Source: an uncultured Prevotellaceae bacterium (GTDB lineage Bacteria; Bacteroidota; Bacteroidia; Bacteroidales; Bacteroidaceae). Taken from it: a DNA stretch of 64,000 nucleotides. A model generated the notes under the pieces. The model worked only from the letters and a program-made list of their open reading frames with translations, was not told the origin of the DNA and did no database searches. Each line of letters starts with the position of its first letter. The first letter of the stretch is position 1. The position numbers and the translations under genes are program-made. Of this stretch, positions 21,955-31,772 are shown one piece after another. The stretch spans positions 52,725 to 116,724 of the forward strand of contig ONLL01000019.1 of assembly GCA_900318685.1 (NCBI GenBank), read 5' to 3'.

Positions 21955-24849
21955 TTATTTCACCATCACTTTCACAGTCTTGTCGGCAGTCTTCATGATG
22001 TTGATGCCACGCTGCGGAGCCTGCAGACGACGTCCGTCAAGTGAATAGAATGCTGTGGTTGCTGATTTCTGCTGCTCGATGCCGTCGACGCTGAGTAGCT
22101 CCTCGCTGTCATAGCTCAGACGGAAGTTGTCGAGCTTGAACCATCCGTGACCGTTGTCGCTCGGCGTGCCGTCGGGATTGATACCGTTGGTGCGGAATCC
22201 GATGACTGCTACGCCATCATCGAGCACGTCGAAGTGTACCTCCATCGGACGGAGCAGAGACGTGGGCTGCTGGTTGTCCATCAGGCCGTCAACCTTGTCG
22301 CAGGAGTATCCGGCATAGGTAAGAGCCTTTGCATTGAGGGCGTCGGCAGGCATGTTCATCTCGTAGTAGCCATCGTAGCCCCACATCTGCACATAGTCGT
22401 TTGCAAAGATACGCTGTGTGGTGAGACAGTTGCCTGCCCACTGGTTCTGCACCATAACATCAGCCTTCAGCGTATAGGCTCCCTTGGGGAGGTTCTTGAG
22501 CGTCTGGCTGAGCTCAATCTCGGGTATAGAGCCGTTCCAGATGCCCCACACATGAGTGCCTTCAGTATACTGGTGGTCGTAGTAGGTGCCGTCTTCATCA
22601 GTGACGTCAATAGCATCGCCATTATTGATGGCGCACCATCCGAAGCCAGGAGCGCTTGTAACCACTTCGCCATTGACCTTCAGCGTCCATCCGCTGGGAG
22701 GATTAGCCGATCCGTTACTCTCAGAATTACCCTGATTGCTCAAGTCTTCGAAGCCGGGGTTCTTCAGGATGAAGGTGATGTCGCCCAGGCCGACAGCGGT
22801 GGCTTTGAGCTCCTCGATACCTTCCATGATGCGTGCTATCATCGCGGCTATTTCCTCTTCGCCGGCTAGGCAGTATCCGTACATATCCTCTGCCTCCATA
22901 ATGATGTCGCCAAAGTCATAGATATAGCTGCTGAGCGGATAGTCGAGCAGGGCGGCATAGCCCTTGTTGATGGCCTCCTCCAGGCTGGCGTAGGCCTTCA
23001 CCGACGACTGTGCCACAGGATAGAGCTCTCTCAGTGCAAGGATGGCTGCGATAATCTCCTCTTGAGTGCTGCCGGTGCCGATGCTGCCCTTCGTGAGCTG
23101 GTCAATCTGGGTCAGGATGCTCTTCTGTATCTGATTGTCCTTGAAAGCAGTGAGGATCTTGGCGAAATGGTTATACACGGCCAGTGCATCTTCCTGCACA
23201 TAGCCCACCTTGAGAATGCGGAAGTTATCGAGCTTGAACCATCCGTCACCACCTGCACCATTGCTGGAAGTACGATTGGCGGCTGCAATGTCGCCATTGG
23301 TACGCAGGCCCAGAGTCAGGGTGCCGTCGTAAACGAAGGCTCTTACTTCCATCTCCTGCAGCATGCGGTCAGTGACAGGCTCTTCCAGACCTTGGAAACC
23401 ATAGACCTCACCCTGATCCAGGCGGCTCTCGTCGTAATCATAAGGACCGGCGAAATAGGTGGAGTTCAGGTTGCCGAAGATGCGCTGTGTGGTGCGTCGC
23501 GAACCATTGCCGTTGGCGCCCACCATCAGAGCGGCGTTGATGACATAAGTACCATTCTCCAGCCCCTCAATGGTCTGAGAAATCTCGTATTCAGGCACGC
23601 CACTTGTCCAGAGTCCGAAGGCATAGTCGCCATCGAGAGCTCCCTCAGCGTCGTTGTTGATACCGTGCCAGGCGGTGATTCCTGCTGCCTGAACCTCAGA
23701 AGCGGTAGTCACCTGCTTTCCACGCACATAGACATTCCATCCATAAGGAGCGGCGGCCACGCCTGATGTCATGTTGCCTCCCTGCGACTGCAGGTCTTCG
23801 AAGCTGTTGTTCTTCACCAGTGCGGTGAGGTCGTCAGTAGCCATAACGTATATCCGCTCGGCATCCTGCAGGGCTGCGAGGGCGGCTTTGAGCACAGCTG
23901 CGTCGTTACTGGTGTTGAAGGTGCTGACGGCAGTGTTGATGGCATTGCTGAAGGATGCGCTGGGATTGCCGTTGTTGAGCAGTTCGATAGCATTGATGAT
24001 TTCCTTGTAGAGGTTCATCTTGGCATTAACGAGAGTCTTGACGGCATCTACGTCGTCGGCCGTGATGTCAGCCTTATTATAATAGGGTAGGGAGAAGTCG
24101 AGAGCTCCCTTGAACCCTTCAGCATAGTCAGGCAGCGTGAGGTAGTTGTCCTCGATGTCCTGAAGCAGGCTGTAGAGGTCGATTTTCAGCGTGTAAGCGT
24201 CCAGGTCGTCAGGCGATATGAAAGCCCAATAGCGCGAAATGGGATTCAGAGGAATGACAAAACCCGTTTCGTCGTAAATGGCAATGCCGTTCTCATCCAC
24301 CTGGATGCCACCATAGTAATCGGGGAACCAGGCACTGGTCGACTCGTTGATGATGGCATACTGATTACCTCCATTCAAGTGCAGATAACCGCCAATGGTA
24401 AGGTCATTGCCCTGTCCCTCGCCGGCTTTGAGCATGTAGAACCCCGCCTTGTCAGAGCTCTCCACAATCCAGTAGACGGGATCGTAGAGGGCGGCGTTGA
24501 TGTTGTCAGTGCCGGCAGGAATGCCCACGTAAGTCGTTCCATAATAGGTGTTGCCACCAAAGCTGACGCCTTCTTCGCCATTCTCCACAGTGAAGTACCA
24601 CGAGCCGTTCTCTGCCTGATGAGCCGTAAAGGTGCCCAGTTTGTCTTTGGCATCGTTATACGACAGCAGGTAGTAAGCTCCATCCCATGATGTACGTGTC
24701 CAGTAGTTGGTGGGATTCGACAGACTGGCCAGAATGTAGGTCTGTCCGTCGACGGGAGCCTTCGCACATGGGAATTCCACAGCCGAGACTGTTGTTGTGG
24801 TCATCATTGCCAATGCAACGGCCACGATTTTCATGTAATTTTTCATCAT
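21955..24849 (-). CDS. Large secreted protein with two jelly-roll modules and C-terminal tail
   Basis: The 964-residue protein starts with a signal peptide (MMKNYMKIVAVALAMMTTTT). About residues 30-215 resemble an N-terminal beta-trefoil or lectin-like part (GSWYFTVENGEEGVSFGG). Two similar modules occur at about 340-555 and 715-930; both open with a KNxxFEDLxxQG pattern and end with GWFKLDNFRI or GWFKLDNFRLSY, like carbohydrate-binding modules. Helical linkers separate them. The end carries FYSLDGRRL plus KTVKVMVK, the tail shared with other proteins here. No enzyme domain was recognised. A cell-surface glycan-binding role is inferred. The exact family is not known to me. Confidence 0.78.
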   Translation of the reverse strand: MMKNYMKIVAVALAMMTTTTVSAVEFPCAKAPVDGQTYILASLSNPTNYWTRTSWDGAYYLLSYNDAKDKLGTFTAHQAENGSWYFTVENGEEGVSFGGNTYYGTTYVGIPAGTDNINAALYDPVYWIVESSDKAGFYMLKAGEGQGNDLTIGGYLHLNGGNQYAIINESTSAWFPDYYGGIQVDENGIAIYDETGFVIPLNPISRYWAFISPDDLDAYTLKIDLYSLLQDIEDNYLTLPDYAEGFKGALDFSLPYYNKADITADDVDAVKTLVNAKMNLYKEIINAIELLNNGNPSASFSNAINTAVSTFNTSNDAAVLKAALAALQDAERIYVMATDDLTALVKNNSFEDLQSQGGNMTSGVAAAPYGWNVYVRGKQVTTASEVQAAGITAWHGINNDAEGALDGDYAFGLWTSGVPEYEISQTIEGLENGTYVINAALMVGANGNGSRRTTQRIFGNLNSTYFAGPYDYDESRLDQGEVYGFQGLEEPVTDRMLQEMEVRAFVYDGTLTLGLRTNGDIAAANRTSSNGAGGDGWFKLDNFRILKVGYVQEDALAVYNHFAKILTAFKDNQIQKSILTQIDQLTKGSIGTGSTQEEIIAAILALRELYPVAQSSVKAYASLEEAINKGYAALLDYPLSSYIYDFGDIIMEAEDMYGYCLAGEEEIAAMIARIMEGIEELKATAVGLGDITFILKNPGFEDLSNQGNSESNGSANPPSGWTLKVNGEVVTSAPGFGWCAINNGDAIDVTDEDGTYYDHQYTEGTHVWGIWNGSIPEIELSQTLKNLPKGAYTLKADVMVQNQWAGNCLTTQRIFANDYVQMWGYDGYYEMNMPADALNAKALTYAGYSCDKVDGLMDNQQPTSLLRPMEVHFDVLDDGVAVIGFRTNGINPDGTPSDNGHGWFKLDNFRLSYDSEELLSVDGIEQQKSATTAFYSLDGRRLQAPQRGINIMKTADKTVKVMVK

Positions 24850-24890
24850 AAGCGTTTATTGTTAGTTAGATAATGTATTTAAACGCGGCA

Positions 24891-24898
24891 AAGTTAAC
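24891..24898 (-). promoter_or_regulatory. -7 promoter element (TAACTTTG)
   Basis: TAACTTTG on the minus strand lies 41 bp before the ATG at 24849. Confidence 0.7.
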
Positions 24899-24998
24899 TC
24901 TTCTTTTTGAATTACGCAAACTTTTCGCTGTTTTTCTTGTGAAAAAGAGAGAGTAACAGCCAGAGAGCCTTTCTTTTTAGCCGGCTTCTGGCTGTGTA

Positions 24999-27791
24999 TC
25001 AGCTGCGGCTGACCTGCAGACCACTTGTCGACAATGACATGTCGACAAAGCGTGCGTTGGCATTCAGGCGATGGTCGTTCAGTATCTGCTTCACCCGGGC
25101 AGCGGCATCAGGATCCTTGGCCACCATATAGAGATAGCCTCCTCCTCCTGCTCCCGGTAGCTTATAGCCCAGGCAGAGATCATCGACGAGGTCAGTCAGA
25201 CGGCGTACGGCCTCAGGGTTGGTGCCGTTGTCTAGCATCTGGTTCTGTTGCCAGTTACGCCTGAGAAGCTGTCCCATCAGAGTGAAGTCCTGTCGCTGGA
25301 TTGCTTCATACATATCTAGGGCATGCTCCTTCATCTGGCGGAGGAGCTGCAGCTGGCTGTGATTGTTGAGGAACATACGTCTCACGATCTCTGCCAGGAT
25401 CTGCTTCGCCGTGCGGGTGATGCCTGTATAGTAGAGCAGGTGACACTGGCGGTATTCCGGCTGGGTGTAGATGTCGGTGGGCAACCATCGTACTAGTGGC
25501 TCCTGCATGAACCCGCTCTGTGTCTGCAGCAGTTTCACGCCTGGCAGCACGCCTCCGAATTGGTCCTGCCATCCTCCTCCTGTGGTAAGAAGTTGCTCGA
25601 GTGCAAGGGTGCGGCGACCTATTTCGCTCTTGTCCCATGCAAGCGAGCAGAAGTCGCTGACTGCTCCCAGCACGGTGGCAGCAAGGATAGAACTGGTGCC
25701 CAGACCGCTGCCGGCAGGGATGGCCGAGAGCAGCGTGAGCTCAATGCCTCCGCCAAAATGCTGCAGCTGCTGCTCGAGTGATGCAAAGCGCTGAGCAGCA
25801 AATTGCGGAGCAAAGCCTGCGAGTGCGAGTGCTGCCTTTGGGATGGAGAAAGGCGATCCCACCTTATTATATTGCATGAGCTCGTCATAGGTGCACACCA
25901 CCTCCGAAGCTCCTAGGTCGATGCTCCGTAGGATTATCTGTGGCTCAGACGAGGGTTTCACATAAGCCTGCAGGGGCTGCTGGCCATTGAGCTCGATGGC
26001 CAGGTTCACCACATTGCCTCCTTCCAGCAGGCAGAAGGGGGGCGTATCGGTCCATCCGCCGGAGATGTCGATGCGTACTGGACTCCGGGCCCATACTATC
26101 TGGTCGTGGCAGACAGAGAGACGTGGAGCTTGCTTCTCCGACTCCAGCTGATGGATGATTCCTTGGCGCAGGAGTCCGAAAGCCATGTTGCTGTCGCCCC
26201 TAAACATGGCATCATGGATGCGCGTCATCAGCGGGGCGTCGTCGCCAAGTGGCGGTGGCAGCGGGATATTTCCTTCCTTGAAAGCCCTTGATGCATCATC
26301 TAGGTCGAGTTGATAGAACACACTGTGCTTCCAGTTGCTGGCCAGTGCAGGCCAGTTCTGGTTGCGATATGTCCGTCGCTGCTCGAAGAGTCTCGAGAGG
26401 TTAGCCTCCGATGAGAGCTGTTCGGCGCTCATCTTAATAGCGGAAGGCGGAAGTTGTCGTGAGGTGAGCCACGATTCAATCTCATCGTAACGAAGTACGG
26501 GGAAGAGTAGCTGTCGCTGCTGCTCACCGTCGAAGCGGTCGTCGATGTGGTAGCGTCTTACGGCGTAGGCATCACTGCCAATGGGCACGATGTCGAGACA
26601 CTGGCCGGGACTCAGTGTCAGCTGCCAGTCATTCTCGGGCACTCCAGTCACAATATTGTCGGTGGTCAGCGTCCATCGTTGGCCCACGATGCTGTTCTCC
26701 ACCCAGATGTTCTTGTTCTGTCCGTTGAAGGCGATCCTCGTGATGGCATTCTGTACGAAGATGGAGGGGTGGGGTTTGCGGTCGTGGTGCATGATGCGCC
26801 GTTGGTCGGACACCACATTCTGCAGGGTCACCATCGATGAGATCATCTCCCTGGAGGTGCCGAAATGATAGAATTCGCCACCCGTCAGCGGCACCACCGC
26901 CACCGTGAGCTGCTGCAGCTCCCGGTCGTCTACATCTGGGTTTGTGCCGAGGGCGCGCCCGAAGTCAGCGTAGAGATCATAGTATTTGAGTGAAGAGTGA
27001 AGAGTGAAGAGTGAAGAATCATCCTCGGCACCACATCGAGCCATTAGCAGTTTCACAGCCTTGTCGCTGAGTATCCACACACCGATGTCAGTAAGAAAGA
27101 AATGCTGGCTCTGGATATCGTTCAGTTGCTCTATGGAGGGTTTCTGCAGCATTTTCTTCAACGTCTGCGGTGAGTGGCGGTCAGAAACGAACACACCATG
27201 ATGGCATGCTACGCTGGCATCGAGCCACAGGCCATAGCACACAACATCGGCCTGAGGCATGGGCGGCAGCTGCTGGGTGGTGCGTATGAGCACATCGCCG
27301 CTCGCCACCATTGTGTTCAGCCCTTCCGGTGCCATTTGCATCATCTGTTCGTAGAGTGGCAACTGCAGTGAGAGCAGGTCTTGCGACAGCCGTTGGCCTC
27401 GCTCCCATCTGAACACGGGCACTGGTGTCAGTATCTTTCCCGATGGGGCATAGGCTGGCAGTCGGCGGCTCTGTCCGCCGGCATGGAGCAGGATGCGTTT
27501 CTCGGCAGCAAGCCACTCGAGGAACGAGTCGCCCCGCCCTTCGTGCTCATAGCACTGTCTGAGCAGCCAGGCCGTCCCTCCTCCGCTGCCCACTCTCTGC
27601 CCCTCAGGGTCGCAAGTGCAGAAATACTCGTTGGCCGGGAGGCCTGTGATGTCGTGGAAGACTGTGCTGCCCTTCTTTCCTTCCCTCACAAGGTTGGGCG
27701 GCAAAGATAAAAGCTTCTTCATCCTTGAGACACTGGTGCCACGCTGCAGTCGCTCGTGGTCGATAGTAAAGCTTGGATCGTTGTTCATCAT
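24999..27791 (-). CDS. fkp: Bifunctional L-fucokinase/fucose-1-phosphate guanylyltransferase Fkp
   Basis: Fkp turns free L-fucose into GDP-fucose (kinase, then GTP-dependent transfer), used by gut Bacteroidales to fucosylate surface polysaccharides and glycoproteins. The 930-residue length matches B. fragilis Fkp. The N-terminal guanylyltransferase part has LHAGGQSRRLPAYAPSGKIL; the C-terminal GHMP kinase part has RIDISGGWTDTPPFCLLEGG and the ATP-loop IPAGSGLGTSS, then KLPGAGGGGYLYMV. A -7 element ends 5 nt before the ATG at 27791, so the mRNA would be leaderless or use the next ATG at 27788. A four-copy heptamer repeat lies inside the reading frame at 26988-27015 (around residue 262). Confidence 0.95.
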   Translation of the reverse strand: MMNNDPSFTIDHERLQRGTSVSRMKKLLSLPPNLVREGKKGSTVFHDITGLPANEYFCTCDPEGQRVGSGGGTAWLLRQCYEHEGRGDSFLEWLAAEKRILLHAGGQSRRLPAYAPSGKILTPVPVFRWERGQRLSQDLLSLQLPLYEQMMQMAPEGLNTMVASGDVLIRTTQQLPPMPQADVVCYGLWLDASVACHHGVFVSDRHSPQTLKKMLQKPSIEQLNDIQSQHFFLTDIGVWILSDKAVKLLMARCGAEDDSSLFTLHSSLKYYDLYADFGRALGTNPDVDDRELQQLTVAVVPLTGGEFYHFGTSREMISSMVTLQNVVSDQRRIMHHDRKPHPSIFVQNAITRIAFNGQNKNIWVENSIVGQRWTLTTDNIVTGVPENDWQLTLSPGQCLDIVPIGSDAYAVRRYHIDDRFDGEQQRQLLFPVLRYDEIESWLTSRQLPPSAIKMSAEQLSSEANLSRLFEQRRTYRNQNWPALASNWKHSVFYQLDLDDASRAFKEGNIPLPPPLGDDAPLMTRIHDAMFRGDSNMAFGLLRQGIIHQLESEKQAPRLSVCHDQIVWARSPVRIDISGGWTDTPPFCLLEGGNVVNLAIELNGQQPLQAYVKPSSEPQIILRSIDLGASEVVCTYDELMQYNKVGSPFSIPKAALALAGFAPQFAAQRFASLEQQLQHFGGGIELTLLSAIPAGSGLGTSSILAATVLGAVSDFCSLAWDKSEIGRRTLALEQLLTTGGGWQDQFGGVLPGVKLLQTQSGFMQEPLVRWLPTDIYTQPEYRQCHLLYYTGITRTAKQILAEIVRRMFLNNHSQLQLLRQMKEHALDMYEAIQRQDFTLMGQLLRRNWQQNQMLDNGTNPEAVRRLTDLVDDLCLGYKLPGAGGGGYLYMVAKDPDAAARVKQILNDHRLNANARFVDMSLSTSGLQVSRS
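26988..27015. repeat. Four-copy heptamer repeat inside fkp
   Basis: GAGTGAA is repeated four times exactly on the plus strand (TTCACTC on the coding strand). It encodes SSLFTLHSSL, in a non-conserved spacer between DDS and KYYDLYADFG. Gain or loss of one copy would shift the reading frame. Confidence 0.95.
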
Positions 27792-27796
27792 GCCTG

Positions 27797-27804
27797 CAAA
27801 GGTA
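27797..27804 (-). promoter_or_regulatory. -7 promoter element of fkp
   Basis: TACCTTTG followed by CAGGC on the minus strand, 5 nt before the first ATG. Confidence 0.75.
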
Positions 27805-27891
27805 CGAATAAACTGCGTAATAAACGAATCTTCCTCAAATTATTTTCCTTTAACAGTCGACTCGCACCTTTCAAAAAGGGAAAAACATAAA

Positions 27892-27915
27892 GGGTATGCC
27901 TGTTTTGACATACCC
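27892..27915 (-). terminator. Hairpin terminator
   Basis: A 7-bp stem (GGGTATG with CATACCC) with a 10-nt loop follows the stop of the minus-strand secreted protein gene; A-rich bases beyond it give a U-tract in that transcript. Confidence 0.6.
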
Positions 27916-27944
27916 CCTATATCGAAATTGAAGTTACTGTGAGT

Positions 27945-29579
27945 TTACTTTCTGAGGACCTTAACGGTCTTCTGAGTACCATCAGCACGCTTGACGGTCA
28001 CCAGTACCAGACCACGACTGTCGGCACCGACGGTGCGACCCGAGAGGTCGGCATAGCTGATCCCCGTCACCTGCTGATTGCCCTGATTTGCGGTGATGCC
28101 TGTAACAACGTCGGGATCAGGTACAACGGTAACATCACCAGTGACGATATCTTTGAAGACAATGTTCGAGACGTTTCTCTCACCACCACCATAATAGATG
28201 CTCTGAATACCTACGTTCTTGTCAGGGTAGAAATAGAACATAAAGTACGAGGGAGTAATGCCTCCACCCGAGTTGCGGAAGCCGTAGGGAACCTCTTCCA
28301 TGTCGTCTTCCAGCCCTTCGTATTCTTCAGGTGAGAAAATAAATAGCTCGTCGTCGATATATGCCTTGTATGCCATCTTGTTCTCATCGATGTAATTGCC
28401 TTCACGGTCGTAGTTGGGAAGGGTGAACATGGCATAGTTGTAACCTGAGCTCTCCAATGCATTGCCATAGCTGCTGATCCAGGGATCGGCGGGCACGGCT
28501 GCCACCTCTACGAAAGGATAGATTTCTGGAGCCCAGTAAATGTTCAATGCGAGGAGATCATCCTTGCCGGCATTGACGATAAAGATGTCTTTGCTCTTCA
28601 AGTGACGAGCCTCCTTGTCGTAGTCGAACACAATCTTATCCTTTTTAATAGCCTTTAGGCTGTAGGATCCGTCGTCAGCGTAAATGGTATCCACATAGGC
28701 AGGAATGAAGTAGAGCAGGTAGCCATAGTAGGAACCCAGATACTGTCCACCCTCGAAGGTCACCTTATCACCCTCGATGGTGCCCTTTGCATAGGCATCT
28801 TCATAGCAGTGGATATAGACCTCGGTATCGGTGAAGGCTACATTGATGCGGCCGAAGGCTTCCGTAGCATCGCTGGCATCGATGGTCTTGATGACCATGT
28901 ATTCAGGCTCCAGCCCCTCAGGCAGCGTGGTTTTCACATCTGTGCTAGGTTCAAAGTGCAGGTTAAACTCACCTCCTCCAAAGGTCCATCCTGATTCGTC
29001 GTTACCATAAATGTAGGCAAAAAGTAGGCCGGTGTAATCCTTGTCCTCTTCGATAGAGTTCAGTTCACCATCCTTATAGATGAGCTTAATGGTGGCATCG
29101 GGCTGTTCTATCACTGTGTTGGTCTCGTCGTCCCACTTGGCCAAAGTTGTATAGTACTCCGTAGTTCCTGCAAGATAGGCGATCTGCTTCTTGATAGTGA
29201 TGGTGTCGCCTTCGCCGCGCTCTGCCTGTATATAAGTCTGGGCTCCAAGCAGGGCTGGAATGTTCTTGATGTAGACGTAGCCGTCGGTGCCCTCAACTAT
29301 CTCGCTGGGACGATTAGAAAAAGAGGAAATGTAGGGCATGCCGTTGTTGCTTGCAACATAGTGGAAGCCGCCAAAAACCTCGTAGAACTTGCCTGCAGGG
29401 CGATCTGAGATTGGAGCTTCGGGTACTTGAGCCTTGACCTTGGTGGGTGCTTTAGCGGCAATGTTAAGGCCTGTCGACTCTTGCTTCAGTTGGGGAACCA
29501 AAGGACTTGTTGAAAACTGGGCCATAGCCTGACTGGCGGCCAAAAGTAGAGCTACTGACAAAAAAGTAAACTTTTTCAT
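27945..29579 (-). CDS. Secreted protein of unknown function with C-terminal tail
   Basis: The 544-residue protein has a signal peptide (MKKFTFLSVALLLAASQAMA). The body is rich in aromatic residues and beta-type segments (GKFYEVFGGFHYVASNNGMP, YIKNIPALLGAQTYIQAERG), as in several Prevotella exported proteins that are listed only as hypothetical. An acidic region with EEYEGLEDDMEEVPYGFRNS precedes the end. The last 35 residues hold ISYADLSGRTV and KTVKVLRK, the shared tail. I could not assign a fold or enzyme activity. It is the downstream neighbour of the Omp28-like gene on the same strand, separated by a terminator, so it is probably a separate unit. Confidence 0.75.
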   Translation of the reverse strand: MKKFTFLSVALLLAASQAMAQFSTSPLVPQLKQESTGLNIAAKAPTKVKAQVPEAPISDRPAGKFYEVFGGFHYVASNNGMPYISSFSNRPSEIVEGTDGYVYIKNIPALLGAQTYIQAERGEGDTITIKKQIAYLAGTTEYYTTLAKWDDETNTVIEQPDATIKLIYKDGELNSIEEDKDYTGLLFAYIYGNDESGWTFGGGEFNLHFEPSTDVKTTLPEGLEPEYMVIKTIDASDATEAFGRINVAFTDTEVYIHCYEDAYAKGTIEGDKVTFEGGQYLGSYYGYLLYFIPAYVDTIYADDGSYSLKAIKKDKIVFDYDKEARHLKSKDIFIVNAGKDDLLALNIYWAPEIYPFVEVAAVPADPWISSYGNALESSGYNYAMFTLPNYDREGNYIDENKMAYKAYIDDELFIFSPEEYEGLEDDMEEVPYGFRNSGGGITPSYFMFYFYPDKNVGIQSIYYGGGERNVSNIVFKDIVTGDVTVVPDPDVVTGITANQGNQQVTGISYADLSGRTVGADSRGLVLVTVKRADGTQKTVKVLRK

Positions 29580-29648
29580 ACGTTATGAATTTTTTAGTTA
29601 ATAATAATGTGTTGAACTTTTCATTAAATTACGAGTTTGAACTTAGCT

Positions 29649-29686
29649 CGAGCTCGCTCACGCTCAATGAAGAATGAGCGAGCTCG
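29649..29686 (-). terminator. Hairpin terminator
   Basis: A perfect 12-bp stem (CGAGCTCGCTCA at 29649-29660 with its complement at 29675-29686) lies just after the stop of the Omp28-like gene. Confidence 0.75.
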
Positions 29687-29695
29687 GCTTCATTA

Positions 29696-31510
29696 TCACT
29701 TCATCACGACCTTGCGGGCAACCTGCTTGCCATTGCGCAGAGTCTCCACCTTTACAAACATGCCACCACGTGGATTCAGCGCACGGCGTCCCTGCATGTC
29801 GAAGAAGGTTGTCGAGGCGACCACTTCGTCAAGGCTCGTGGCCGGGCGGTCAATACTGGTAGTGGTGTTGGCGAAGGCCTGGTTGGCATTCACTATCTCG
29901 CCAGTGGTGGTGTCGATGATGAGCACCACGCCCTTCAGTTTGGTCTTGTCTTGCACGAGCGACTGTCCAAGGTTGGCTGCATAGGTAGTGACAGCCTCGT
30001 TGAGGTCGAAGGTATATGTGTAGCTCTCAGCCACATCGCTATCAAAGTGTGCAGGCAGCGAATTGGCGATGGGAGTCTTGCCCGACCAAGCGATGATGAC
30101 ATCGTTGTAGACCAGTCCGGTGACATATGTACCCTGCTCGCAGAACCAGTCCATATAACCATCCTTATATTCATTACGGCCTGCGTATGCATTGACTTGC
30201 TGCCAGTTGCTGCGCTGCATGCCGTCTTGGGTGACAATGAACTGCAATTGGTACTTGTCGTTGTCGATATCGAGAGGCGAGGTTACGAGGGCGGTAATTT
30301 TGAAGTCGTCACCCTCGAGTTCTGTCTCCACGTCAATGGCCAACGGAGCAAACTGGTCACGCTGATAGAGCCAGGCAGCCTGCAGACTCTGGAAGTTGGG
30401 GTCGATGACTGCCACACGGTCTACATCTGCAGAGGGGTACCCGCTGATGCCGACAGGGAACGAGCTGGAAGGCATAATCTCCATCGGGTCGTCGTTGTGG
30501 AAGCAAATGCCCACGAAATCATCGCCATAGGTCTCGCCCATCAGCTCCATACCCACGAAGCCACGAGGGCACCACTGGCACCAAAGACCTGTGTATTCCT
30601 CGCAAACGGGGCGTTTTACAGGCAGTATATTGTAGAAATTGGCTTTGCCTATTCCTGTACCGTTACTGCTGCCATTTTCCTGTCCGTTCACCTTCGTCAC
30701 CGTGACGTTGATGTCGTAGGCACCCTTCGTTGATACTATAGGCAGTGCTGCCGTCAGTCCTTTCTTCCGGCCATAGATGCCAGGTAGGGCATTGGTCAGG
30801 TCAGTATGATAGTCAATGGTTTGTCCCCCCACCTCGATGGTGTAGTCGATGCTCTCGATACCGTTCAGACCTTGGTTCATCACCTCGAATGAGATACTGT
30901 TCTCGTCATTAGTCTTTGAGTTCACCTCAGGTACATTGACTGCTGTAGCAGCATCAGCACTGAAATCGCCTTCGAGGATTACCTCAATGGCCAGGCTACC
31001 CGACTCGTCGCCGATGGTATGCCAGGATGTGCGATAGAGTCCTGATGAGTGGATGTAGAAGCCTTCTGGCACATAGACTGACGTCACTCGTATGGGGTTT
31101 TTTGCCACATCCTTGGCTGCAAGCAGCGAATAGCCCACGTAGAGTCCGTCGCTGGTAATGGTGTAAGGTTGGGCAAACGTCACCTCATTGAACCCCTCTG
31201 TTGCAGTGAAATCGACAGTCTCAATATTGGCACCAGTAAACTTTTGTGACTTTACGGCAAGCTCAGTCGATAGCCAGGCCTTTGCATCGCTGATTCCATC
31301 TGCCGAACTGAAGTAGATTCGCAAGCCCTTCACTTGACTGCCAACAAGGGCGGGGTCTTCTATCCTAAGGGCTACGTCGTAGGTCTCGTTACGGCTTTGA
31401 CCTGTACCATAGTTGCTGGAGCCGGCTCCTAGATTGTAGGTAATTTCTGTAGCGTTTGTCACCTGTGCCAACAGGAACAGCGCCATTTGCATAAGTAATA
31501 ATCTTCTCAT
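29696..31510 (-). CDS. Secreted Omp28/thioredoxin-like protein with C-terminal tail
   Basis: The 604-residue protein starts at the ATG at 31510 with a signal peptide (MRRLLLMQMALFLLAQVTNA); the longer frame from 31597 crosses the promoter. Residues about 25-190 and 195-295 look like beta-sandwich domains. A thioredoxin-like domain follows with the redox motif TGLWCQWCPRG at about residue 306-316 and DDFVGICFHNDDPM, as in the Omp28 group. This suggests an exported thiol-disulfide or adhesion-related function. After a further beta-domain comes the tail TTFFDMQGRRALNP and RKVVMK. The role in the cell is not known. Confidence 0.82.
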   Translation of the reverse strand: MRRLLLMQMALFLLAQVTNATEITYNLGAGSSNYGTGQSRNETYDVALRIEDPALVGSQVKGLRIYFSSADGISDAKAWLSTELAVKSQKFTGANIETVDFTATEGFNEVTFAQPYTITSDGLYVGYSLLAAKDVAKNPIRVTSVYVPEGFYIHSSGLYRTSWHTIGDESGSLAIEVILEGDFSADAATAVNVPEVNSKTNDENSISFEVMNQGLNGIESIDYTIEVGGQTIDYHTDLTNALPGIYGRKKGLTAALPIVSTKGAYDINVTVTKVNGQENGSSNGTGIGKANFYNILPVKRPVCEEYTGLWCQWCPRGFVGMELMGETYGDDFVGICFHNDDPMEIMPSSSFPVGISGYPSADVDRVAVIDPNFQSLQAAWLYQRDQFAPLAIDVETELEGDDFKITALVTSPLDIDNDKYQLQFIVTQDGMQRSNWQQVNAYAGRNEYKDGYMDWFCEQGTYVTGLVYNDVIIAWSGKTPIANSLPAHFDSDVAESYTYTFDLNEAVTTYAANLGQSLVQDKTKLKGVVLIIDTTTGEIVNANQAFANTTTSIDRPATSLDEVVASTTFFDMQGRRALNPRGGMFVKVETLRNGKQVARKVVMK

Positions 31511-31571
31511 AAGCAATAGAAAATTTATAAATTGGTTGGTTGAATAAGATATTTTGGTTTTAATTTGCTTA

Positions 31572-31579
31572 CAAAGGTA
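31572..31579 (-). promoter_or_regulatory. -7 promoter element (TACCTTTG)
   Basis: TACCTTTG on the minus strand lies 61 bp before the ATG at 31510. Confidence 0.75.
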
Positions 31580-31711
31580 GGCATTTTGTGCATACATCAG
31601 TATATGTTTTGAGTTAAAAAAAGGTAAATAGTTCTTTTCGGGTGTGAAAATACCATATTTGTGCTATTTTCATAGGTTGATGTTGACACCGCATGGTATT
31701 TCCCGTTGACA

Positions 31712-31752
31712 AAAGCCGCTTCCTTTTGCCCGCGCAAAAAGGAAACGGCTTT
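31712..31752 (-). terminator. Long hairpin terminator after mtnN
   Basis: Arms beginning AAAGCCG and ending CGGCTTT pair over about 18 bp with one or two bulges (31712-31729 with 31734-31752). It follows the mtnN stop on the minus strand. Confidence 0.75.
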
Positions 31753-31772
31753 ACGTTAATTGCAGAAAAGCC

